Shown piece by piece: positions 1-5,575 of a DNA stretch of 8,537 nucleotides (the stretch's first letter is position 1; each line of letters opens with the position of its first letter). The position numbers and the translations under genes are program-made. The DNA comes from Balneolales bacterium (GTDB taxonomy: Bacteria; Bacteroidota; Rhodothermia; Balneolales; Balneolaceae), in NCBI GenBank assembly GCA_022360375.1, contig JAKSCW010000037.1, forward strand, positions 1 through 8,537, written 5' to 3'. The notes under the pieces were generated by a model that saw only the letters and a list, made by a program, of their open reading frames with translations, was not told where the DNA came from and searched no databases.

Positions 1-2163
1 CTATTTACTATATATAGAAATATTCCGGGGTCTGAGATTTCAAACCTCGTAGTCAGATTTACCAATGTAGGTACAGGAGAAGGAAGTTACCGGCGGGTAA
101 GCGGAACGGTAAATGGATTACTATACGAATGGGTAGGCCCTGGAAATGGGGATTATGAGCCATTTCGGCAGCTTCCGGCTCCTGAAGAGCAGCAAATGCT
201 GGCCTTAAATTCTGATTTCAACGTTACAAAAAACATTTCTCTATTTGGAGAGTGGGCGGTAAGTAGTTTCGATAAGAACCGGTTTTCCAGTCTTGATGAT
301 CAGGACAACAATGATTTTTCTTACCTGGCAGGAATTCGAATGAATGAACTGACCACAGGAATTGGAGAAATTGACATTTCCGCTTCCCGAAGGTATACCG
401 GTAAAAACTTTCAGTTCTTTGAGCGCACCCGTGAAGTAGAGTTTGATCGAAAATGGAATATTGTAGATAATACCCAGGCAGAGGAATCTATTAGTGAAGC
501 TTCCATTTCATTAAAACCGTTTCAGGACACACAAATCATGGCGGATTATGGAGAAGTAATTCGAACAGGATTTGAAAGTCGCCGCCAGGCATCGGGTTTA
601 CAAACCAATGAAGAAGGAATTGTAACTCTGATATACGCCCAGGACTGGGTTCAATCCAAAGATGAATTACTGGGAGAGGATGGTACCTGGTTTCGCCAAA
701 AGGGAAGTATTAGTAAGAGTATAGGTAGATTTACTCCTTCAGTAATTTTTGAACAGGAAAAGAGAGAACAGAAACTGGCAGGGACTAATCAATTACGAAG
801 TTCATCATTTTCATTTTATGAAGTAGGGCCTATGATGCAGTTTCAGACTTCGAAATTGAAACTGTTTGCCGGTACTGTATATAGAGAGGAATATCGCCCC
901 CTTAATAATGATCTTGAGCAAGAATCTATATCCATAGAGCAGCGATATGGATTCAGCTTTAACCCATCTTCGAATTTCGATACAGAAAATGATGTTTCCA
1001 TTCGCGAAAAGAATTTTACCACCGAGTTCGAAGAACTCGGAAACGCCCAAAGGAATGGCTTATTGATCCGATCCGTAACCAGGTACACAATAGACCCTCT
1101 GAGTTGGGATGGGCAGTTTTTCTATGAAACTAACACGGAACGCCGGGCCTTATTTCAGGAGGCGTATATTGAAGTTGGGCCGGAACTTGGACAGTATACC
1201 TGGGAAGATGAAAACGGAGACGGTGTAGAACAAATTGACGAATTCTTTCCTGAGCTAAGTCCAAATGAAGGAACCTATGTATTACAATTCCTTCCCTCTG
1301 ACGAGTTATTACCGGTGATTGATCTAAACGTTCGGTTCAGAAATGAGTTTACTCCCCTTCAGTTCATTAAAGGGCAAAACGGTTTCATTCAATATTTATC
1401 ACAAGTCAGGTTGTATTCCAGAATCAATATCCAGGAGAACTCCCGGACCCAGGAACTGAGTGACATTTACCTTATAAGATTGAAGACATTCAGAAACGAT
1501 TCCACAACAACTCAAGGCCGGGTTTTTTGGGAAAAAGAACTGGATTTGTTTCCAACGTACAGTTCAGGAGATATACGTATTGGATTTAACCAGAACCGAG
1601 CACTAAGCCGAAGAACTTCTGAAACGCAAAACCAGTATTCCGAATTTTGGTTTGTGAATTCTTCCTATCAAATCAGGCAGGGATTACGGCTTTCCCTGAA
1701 TGTACAGAATTCAATTGACAGAAGTGCGAGCGATCAACTATCGAGCAGAGATTTCGATATCAAATCCTTTGTTGTGAATCCTTCGGTACAGACAAGGATA
1801 AGTCAGTCATGGGAAAGCAGTTTTTCAGTTAGTTATTCAAGTAAAACGGATAGGGTGCCAACAGAGGAGGTAACAGCAAGAATACTTAAGTTCTCGAATT
1901 CGAACCGGCTTTTCCTGTTCCGAAAAATTCAGGCAAACACAGTAATGGAACTTAGGGACGCAGAGGTGGATGGTAATTCTTCTTCCCTGGGAACATTCGA
2001 ACTCACAGAAGGTACCGGTTCCGGAACCCACTTAATTTGGTCAATAATGGGAAATTACCGGATGAGTAATCTGGTTCGGTTAAGCCTGAATTATGATGGC
2101 AGAACAGTTCAAAACAGAGCAGATATACATACAATTAAGCTGGTGGTTAGTGCAGTGTTCTAA
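1..2163 (+). CDS. Outer-membrane beta-barrel protein of unknown function, C-terminal part (5' truncated)
   Basis: The frame is open from the first base of the window to a TAA at 2161-2163, giving 720 visible residues. The first ATG in frame (196) is internal, because coding-quality sequence runs on upstream of it, so the true start lies outside the window. Evidence for an outer-membrane barrel: long alternating polar/hydrophobic strands rich in Tyr, Phe, Arg, Ser and Thr, no cytoplasmic-type helices, and a C-terminus that alternates and ends in Phe (IKLVVSAVF), the usual BAM recognition signature. A motif VGPxxGxY occurs twice, at visible residues 45-52 and 392-399. The second copy is followed by an EF-hand-like loop DENGDGVEQIDE (403-414) that could bind calcium. 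I do not recognise a named family; a porin-like or surface-assembly barrel is possible. A separate promoter follows it, so it is probably not co-transcribed with exbB. No convincing terminator is visible after the stop. Confidence 0.8.
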   Translation, partial: LFTIYRNIPGSEISNLVVRFTNVGTGEGSYRRVSGTVNGLLYEWVGPGNGDYEPFRQLPAPEEQQMLALNSDFNVTKNISLFGEWAVSSFDKNRFSSLDDQDNNDFSYLAGIRMNELTTGIGEIDISASRRYTGKNFQFFERTREVEFDRKWNIVDNTQAEESISEASISLKPFQDTQIMADYGEVIRTGFESRRQASGLQTNEEGIVTLIYAQDWVQSKDELLGEDGTWFRQKGSISKSIGRFTPSVIFEQEKREQKLAGTNQLRSSSFSFYEVGPMMQFQTSKLKLFAGTVYREEYRPLNNDLEQESISIEQRYGFSFNPSSNFDTENDVSIREKNFTTEFEELGNAQRNGLLIRSVTRYTIDPLSWDGQFFYETNTERRALFQEAYIEVGPELGQYTWEDENGDGVEQIDEFFPELSPNEGTYVLQFLPSDELLPVIDLNVRFRNEFTPLQFIKGQNGFIQYLSQVRLYSRINIQENSRTQELSDIYLIRLKTFRNDSTTTQGRVFWEKELDLFPTYSSGDIRIGFNQNRALSRRTSETQNQYSEFWFVNSSYQIRQGLRLSLNVQNSIDRSASDQLSSRDFDIKSFVVNPSVQTRISQSWESSFSVSYSSKTDRVPTEEVTARILKFSNSNRLFLFRKIQANTVMELRDAEVDGNSSSLGTFELTEGTGSGTHLIWSIMGNYRMSNLVRLSLNYDGRTVQNRADIHTIKLVVSAVF

Positions 2164-2218
2164 AAAATCTTTGTATCTGAAACGAATAGCGTAAAAAATT
2201 AACAAAACCCCCAAATTC

Positions 2219-2235
2219 GTTAACTAAAAGTTAAC
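2219..2235. promoter_or_regulatory. Perfect inverted repeat upstream of the exbB promoter, possible operator
   Basis: GTTAACT-AAA-AGTTAAC is a perfect 7-bp inverted repeat with a 3-nt spacer. A third TTAAC follows directly at 2236-2240. It lies about 20 bp upstream of the proposed -35 box, a usual place for an activator or an auxiliary operator. The regulator is unknown. AT-rich composition makes chance occurrence possible. Confidence 0.35.
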
Positions 2236-2249
2236 TTAACGTACGGAAC

Positions 2250-2275
2250 CCATTTTGACATTTATTTCAAAATGG
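2250..2275. promoter_or_regulatory. 26-bp dyad covering the exbB -35 box, probable operator
   Basis: CCATTTTGA (2250-2258) and TCAAAATGG (2267-2275) form a perfect 9-bp inverted repeat with an 8-nt spacer, and the inner bases 2260-2261 and 2264-2265 pair as well. The dyad contains the whole -35 hexamer, so a bound protein would be expected to block RNA polymerase. No T-tract follows, which argues against a terminator for the upstream gene. It does not look like a classical Fur box; the regulator cannot be named from the sequence. Confidence 0.5.
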
Positions 2276-2283
2276 CATATTCT
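2255..2283 (+). promoter_or_regulatory. Sigma70-type promoter of the exbB operon
   Basis: A perfect -35 hexamer TTGACA (2255-2260) is followed after 17 nt by TATTCT (2278-2283), four of six to TATAAT. Transcription would begin near 2290, leaving a leader of about 45 nt before the exbB ATG. It is the best sigma70-like match in this gap. Bacteroidota primary promoters often use a different -7 box (TAnnTTTG), which is not present exactly here, so the assignment is probable rather than certain. Confidence 0.55.
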
Positions 2284-2324
2284 TTCGCTTCACTAATCTT
2301 AGATATTAACACTTAAAAATTATT

Positions 2325-2329
2325 CGGAG
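2325..2329 (+). promoter_or_regulatory. Shine-Dalgarno site that fixes the exbB start
   Basis: CGGAG ends at 2329 and lies 5 nt before the ATG at 2335. An in-frame GTG at 2329 would begin inside this ribosome-binding site and has nothing suitable in front of it, so ATG 2335 is preferred. Confidence 0.7.
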
Positions 2330-2334
2330 TGAAC

Positions 2335-3066
2335 ATGACATCGTCGATTGCTCTATTTCTTTTGCAAGCCCCAGCTGACGAAGGCTTTTTTAATCTTATT
2401 GTAGAGAAGTTTAATGAAGGTAATGATGGGGGCTGGATGTGGCCTGTATTAATCACATTGACCCTAGGACTAGCCATATTCCTTGAAAGAATTATTACTC
2501 TAAACCTTGCAGACATCAACACCCGTAAGTTCATCGTAAATGTTCAGGAAGCTCTTCAAGAAGGTGGTGTAGAAGCTGCGGAGCAATTATGTGCTCAAAC
2601 GAGAGGTCCTGTGGCATCAGTTTTCCAGGCTGGCCTTATGCGCTCTCATGAAGGAATCGATGCTGCTGAAAAAGCGATTGCAGCTTATGGTTCTATCGAA
2701 ATGAGTTTCCTTGAAAGAGGACTTGTTTGGTTATCTCTATTCATTGCCATTGCGCCGCTATTCGGGTTCCTTGGAACGGTAGTAGGTATGATCGCTGCCT
2801 TCGATGATATTGAAGCGGCATCAGATATCTCTCCGAGTATTGTTGCCGGTGGTATTAAAACGGCTCTTTTAACTACAGCAGGTGGTCTTATAGCAGGTAT
2901 TATTCTTCAAATCGGCTATAATTACTGTGTTTCCAAAATTGACCGCCTGATTGCTGAAATGGAAGAGAGTTCAATCACTTTAATTGATTCAATCATTCTA
3001 CTTCAAGAAGGCAAGCCGCTTGTTCCGGCTGTAGAAGCTACTGAAAGTACTGAAACAGAAGATTAA
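2335..3066 (+). CDS. exbB: MotA/TolQ/ExbB-family proton channel subunit
   Basis: ExbB forms the inner-membrane ring that, with ExbD, converts proton flow into force passed through TonB to outer-membrane receptors. The 243-residue protein has the family layout: a short periplasmic N-terminus, helix 1 at about 33-55, a cytoplasmic helical domain (56-127), helix 2 at about 129-154 and helix 3 at about 170-198, then a charged tail. The signature PLFGFLGTV (141-149) places T148 at the conserved channel threonine. Helix 3 carries GGIKTALLTT (172-181); by eye the position of E. coli Glu176 is Thr here, as I recall for other Bacteroidota members. It is the first gene of an operon with a 97-residue membrane protein (19-nt gap) and two exbD genes. 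Two ExbD partners and the Bacteroidota context favour a TonB-motor role over TolQ. Translation starts at ATG 2335 behind a good Shine-Dalgarno site. Confidence 0.9.
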   Translation: MTSSIALFLLQAPADEGFFNLIVEKFNEGNDGGWMWPVLITLTLGLAIFLERIITLNLADINTRKFIVNVQEALQEGGVEAAEQLCAQTRGPVASVFQAGLMRSHEGIDAAEKAIAAYGSIEMSFLERGLVWLSLFIAIAPLFGFLGTVVGMIAAFDDIEAASDISPSIVAGGIKTALLTTAGGLIAGIILQIGYNYCVSKIDRLIAEMEESSITLIDSIILLQEGKPLVPAVEATESTETED

Positions 3067-3085
3067 TTAAACCAGGAGTATCAAA

Positions 3086-3379
3086 ATGGATGGCAATGTT
3101 ATAGTACAAATCGCCGTTATTGGTGCAATGGGTTTGATGGGTCTTGGGATCATTACCATGATTATTTCCGGAATCAAGAGTATGATTCAGGGAAAGCAAG
3201 ACTTCAGAAGAACGGCTGTTATGGCAGTACCTTTTGTAATTTTTGGAATAGGGTATGCTATAATGGGAGATTTAGTATTACGTGTTGAAGCGGCGGGTGT
3301 ACTTACTACACTTACAATGCTTGGCATAATGGTTCTTTCTGTGCTAATCACAGGACTTCGAGGCACTTTTAAATTTTAA
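3086..3379 (+). CDS. Small three-helix membrane protein embedded in the exbBD operon
   Basis: I do not recognise a named family. The 97-residue protein is almost entirely membrane-embedded: helices at about 5-28, 44-61 and 70-91. The loop between helices 1 and 2 (K31, K37, R41, R42) is basic and the tail has R92 and K96, so the positive-inside rule predicts N-terminus outside and C-terminus inside, the same topology as ExbB. There is no signal peptide, catalytic motif or acidic residue buried in a helix. An AGGAG site (3074-3078) lies 7 nt before the ATG. It is 19 nt after exbB and 12 nt before exbD1, so it is very likely made together with the motor proteins. As far as I recall, a small unnamed membrane protein at this place is seen in other Bacteroidota exbB-exbD clusters. 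A role as an accessory or assembly subunit of the motor is inferred from position only. Confidence 0.85.
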   Translation: MDGNVIVQIAVIGAMGLMGLGIITMIISGIKSMIQGKQDFRRTAVMAVPFVIFGIGYAIMGDLVLRVEAAGVLTTLTMLGIMVLSVLITGLRGTFKF

Positions 3380-3391
3380 AGGAGCATTTCT

Positions 3392-3934
3392 ATGCTACTA
3401 AAAAAACGTAAACGAGATGGTGGTGAAATCAATGGTTCTTCAATGGCGGATATTGCATTCCTGCTTTTGATTTTCTTCCTCGTAACAACTACCATCAACG
3501 TAGATACAGGTATTGGGATGGTACTTCCACCTCCTGTAACTGATGATAACCCTCCACCTCCAATCCGTGAAAGGAACCAGATGAATATTCTGGTAAATGC
3601 CCAAGGATTGATTTTGATGGATGAGCAACCGACTGCCATTACGGAAGTTCGAGAGAAATTGAAAGAATTCATCGATAATCCGGATAATGATGAAAATTTG
3701 GCAGTTTCACCACAGGCAGCTATTGTGTCATTAAAAACTCAGCAAGAAACCCCTTACCGCATTTATATTGATATGTTAGATGAGGTGATGGGAGCCTATC
3801 AGGAACTTCGGGATGCCGCATCGCGCGCCAATTACGGTGTGGAATTCAGGCAACTTCCACCTGAAAGTGATCAACGCGATCTGATTGCTGAGATGTATCC
3901 TAAGAAGATTTCAATTGCAGCGGAGGAAGATTAA
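3392..3934 (+). CDS. exbD: Biopolymer transporter ExbD, first copy (proline-rich linker type)
   Basis: ExbD is the plug subunit of the TonB motor: one transmembrane helix inside the ExbB ring and a periplasmic domain. This 180-residue protein has a basic cytoplasmic N-terminus (KKRKR, 4-8), a single helix at about 20-36, and D20 in SSMADIAF at the place of the essential E. coli Asp25. After the helix comes a proline-rich linker (LPPP at 45-48 and PPPP at 54-57), then the periplasmic domain and an acidic end. It is longer than E. coli ExbD (141 residues) because of the linker and extra C-terminal sequence, which is typical of the Bacteroidota form. AAAGGAG (3378-3384) gives a strong ribosome site 7 nt before the start. 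Its stop overlaps the next start in TAATG, so translation of the two ExbD proteins is probably coupled. Confidence 0.92.
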   Translation: MLLKKRKRDGGEINGSSMADIAFLLLIFFLVTTTINVDTGIGMVLPPPVTDDNPPPPIRERNQMNILVNAQGLILMDEQPTAITEVREKLKEFIDNPDNDENLAVSPQAAIVSLKTQQETPYRIYIDMLDEVMGAYQELRDAASRANYGVEFRQLPPESDQRDLIAEMYPKKISIAAEED

Positions 3935-4383
3935 TGGCAGGTCATTTTAAGAAAAAGCAAGCCGGAAGCAAGCAGGAAGTTCCCACATCTGCAATGCCTG
4001 ATGTGGTATTCATGTTGTTATTCTTTTTTATGGTAACAACAGTACTGCGTGAAGTAACTCTTCAGGTAAAACTGGATTTAACCCAGGCTACTCATATAGA
4101 AAAAATTGAGGAAAAGAGATTAGTTTCTTACATCTATATGGGCCCCGAATTGTTACCAGGCCGTGAACTTGGAGAAGATAAGGTTCAAATAGACGATGCT
4201 ATTGTTGAAGATATTGGATCAATCCGCAATATCATGTACGATAAGCTGCTTGAAGAACCAAAGATGATTGTATCTCTTCGTGTGGATGAGGATTCGGAAT
4301 TTAGTTTGCTATCCAGCGTAACTAAAGAGCTTCAGGAAGCAGGTACGTACAGGATTAATTACTCTACTAAAAGAGAAGATTAA
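3934..4383 (+). CDS. exbD: Biopolymer transporter ExbD, second copy
   Basis: This second, shorter ExbD has 149 residues. A lysine-rich N-terminus (KKK, 6-8) precedes one transmembrane helix at about 22-38 with D23 in SAMPDVVF, matching the proton-carrying Asp25 of E. coli ExbD. The periplasmic domain starts around residue 41 and ends in INYSTKRED. It has no proline-rich linker and differs clearly from the first copy outside the helix, so it is a paralogue with its own role, not a fresh duplication. Its ATG overlaps the exbD1 stop by one base (TAATG), and GGAGGA (3922-3927) lies 6 nt upstream inside exbD1. It is the last gene of the operon, followed by an intrinsic terminator. No tonB gene follows, so TonB must be encoded elsewhere. 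Confidence 0.92.
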   Translation: MAGHFKKKQAGSKQEVPTSAMPDVVFMLLFFFMVTTVLREVTLQVKLDLTQATHIEKIEEKRLVSYIYMGPELLPGRELGEDKVQIDDAIVEDIGSIRNIMYDKLLEEPKMIVSLRVDEDSEFSLLSSVTKELQEAGTYRINYSTKRED

Positions 4384-4401
4384 ACAATTTTTGATCATGT
4401 G

Positions 4402-4435
4402 AAAGGCATCCTCGTTTTACGTGGATGCCTTTTTT
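4402..4435 (+). terminator. Rho-independent terminator of the exbB operon
   Basis: AAAGGCATCC (4402-4411) pairs perfectly with GGATGCCTTT (4423-4432). The loop can fold further (CGT with ACG after one mismatch), and a run of six T closes at 4435. The stem starts 18 nt after the exbD2 stop. The run of T ends only 11 nt before the thiL start codon. Confidence 0.9.
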
Positions 4436-4446
4436 AATATAAAGCT

Positions 4447-5475
4447 ATGTCTCAGGAATTTACCCCGATCCAAAAACTCGGAAGAAAAGGACTCATAGAG
4501 GCTCTTTCCAAATACGAAGGTTCCTCCAGCGAAGGAATCCGTACAATTAGAGGAGATGATGCCGCTGTCATCAAAAAAGGAGGAGGACATTTAATTCTTC
4601 TCAGTTCTGATACTTTTGTTGAAGGCGCCGATTTTGATCCTTCCTATACTCCATTTTCTCACCTGGGATACAAGATGATTTCTTCAAGTATTAGCGATAT
4701 CTATGCAATGAATGGCATTCCTTCGGCTGTACTTGTTAATCTTGCTGTACCTAATCGCTTATCGGTAGAAATGATTACTGATTTGTATAAAGGAATGGAT
4801 GAGGCGTGTAAAATTCACAATGTTAAAATTGCAGGGGGAGATTTAACAGGGAATCATAATCACACAGTTATTTCAATATCTGTATATGGAGAAGTGTCAG
4901 AAGAAGAGGTTACCTACAGAAATGGAGCTTCAGAAGGGGATGCTATTTGTGTTACCGGTGATGTGGGAGCGGCTATTGCAGGACTAAGAATTTTAATGAG
5001 GGAGAAAAAGTTTTGGGAAGAGCATGGCAATCAATCAGTGCAACCAGATTTAGCAGAATATAAATTTGTGGTTCAACGTCAATTAATGCCAGAAGCCCGA
5101 TTGGATGTAATTAAGACATTGAAAGCCTATTCCATAAAGCCGACTTCAATGATTGATTTAACTAAAGGATTAATTAGTGAAGTTACTGAGTTATGCGAGC
5201 AATCTGGTGTTGGGGCTCATTTGTATGAAGCCGCCTTGCCAATTGCCGTTGAAACACGTCATGTTGCTAACGAAATGGAGGAAGATGTTGATAAATACGC
5301 ACTTTTTGGAGGCGAAGACCTGGAACTGATCTTTACACTTTCAGAAGAACAAGCAGAAGAACTGAATAAGCATTTTAAAGATTTTACAGTTATAGGGAGA
5401 ATGACCCCTGAAAAAGATGGGTTGATCATTCAGACTGCAGAAGGCGAGCTTATTGATTTTGATGATTTGTCATAA
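4447..5475 (+). CDS. thiL: Thiamine-monophosphate kinase
   Basis: ThiL phosphorylates thiamine monophosphate with ATP to give thiamine pyrophosphate, the last step of de novo thiamine cofactor synthesis, in the cytoplasm. The 342 residues fit the family (about 320-350). The AIR-synthase-like N-terminal half carries GDDAA (36-40), SSDTFVEGADF (53-63), the SISDIYAMNG stretch (81-90) and GGDLTGN (130-136), the metal- and nucleotide-binding set. The C-terminal half carries TGDVGAA and FGGEDLELIF (287-296), the usual GGEDYEL element with Leu in place of Tyr. ATG 4447 is the only good start, because an in-frame stop lies at 4435-4437. There is no Shine-Dalgarno site (AAAGCT precedes the ATG) and no thiamine riboswitch in front. 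The gene stands between an operon terminator and the ftsH promoter region; no other thiamine gene is in the window. Confidence 0.93.
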   Translation: MSQEFTPIQKLGRKGLIEALSKYEGSSSEGIRTIRGDDAAVIKKGGGHLILLSSDTFVEGADFDPSYTPFSHLGYKMISSSISDIYAMNGIPSAVLVNLAVPNRLSVEMITDLYKGMDEACKIHNVKIAGGDLTGNHNHTVISISVYGEVSEEEVTYRNGASEGDAICVTGDVGAAIAGLRILMREKKFWEEHGNQSVQPDLAEYKFVVQRQLMPEARLDVIKTLKAYSIKPTSMIDLTKGLISEVTELCEQSGVGAHLYEAALPIAVETRHVANEMEEDVDKYALFGGEDLELIFTLSEEQAEELNKHFKDFTVIGRMTPEKDGLIIQTAEGELIDFDDLS

Positions 5476-5484
5476 AAATCTCAG

Positions 5485-5499
5485 TGGCACGTTTTTTGC
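5485..5499 (+). promoter_or_regulatory. Sigma54 (RpoN) -24/-12 promoter consensus upstream of ftsH
   Basis: TGGCACG (5485-5491), four T, then TTGC (5496-5499) matches the RpoN consensus TGGCACG-N4-TTGC at all eleven specified bases, with the required ten bases between the GG and the GC. Transcription would start near 5511, leaving a leader of about 65 nt before ftsH. An NtrC-type activator would be needed; its binding site was not identified. Function depends on the genome encoding RpoN. Confidence 0.6.
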
Positions 5500-5513
5500 C
5501 GAATAATCGTTGA

Positions 5514-5543
5514 CTAATCAGCTTTTATAATAGGTATGATTAG
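5514..5543. repeat. 7-bp inverted repeat in the ftsH leader
   Basis: CTAATCA (5514-5520) and TGATTAG (5537-5543) are perfect inverted arms separated by 16 nt that include a TATAAT sequence (5526-5531). If transcription starts at the sigma54 site, the repeat lies at the very 5' end of the ftsH message. It could be an operator or a weak hairpin. The evidence is the symmetry alone. Confidence 0.3.
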
Positions 5544-5575
5544 CTATATTGAGATAACTATTTAAGATAGAATGA

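Noticed and set aside
2017..2028. 12-bp palindrome GGTTCCGGAACC in the left barrel gene
   Set aside because: It lies within codons for a Gly/Thr/Ser stretch and shows no second copy or other context; chance is sufficient.
2273..2288. Sigma54-like TGGCAT...CGC before exbB
   Set aside because: There are 11 rather than 10 bases between GG and GC, and the -12 block does not match. The sigma70-type reading is better.
2329..2334. GTG start for exbB, two codons upstream of the chosen ATG
   Set aside because: The codon overlaps the Shine-Dalgarno sequence that serves ATG 2335, so it would have no ribosome site of its own.
2335..4383. Reading the operon as TolQ-TolR or as GldL-GldM of the type IX secretion motor
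   Set aside because: Two ExbD-type proteins with Bacteroidota ExbD features are present, no tolA/tolB/pal is seen, and none of the proteins has GldM size or domains.
5486..5500. GGCA...TGCC as a terminator after thiL
   Set aside because: The stem is only 4 bp and no T-tract follows. The T run lies in the loop, and the bases fit a sigma54 promoter much better.
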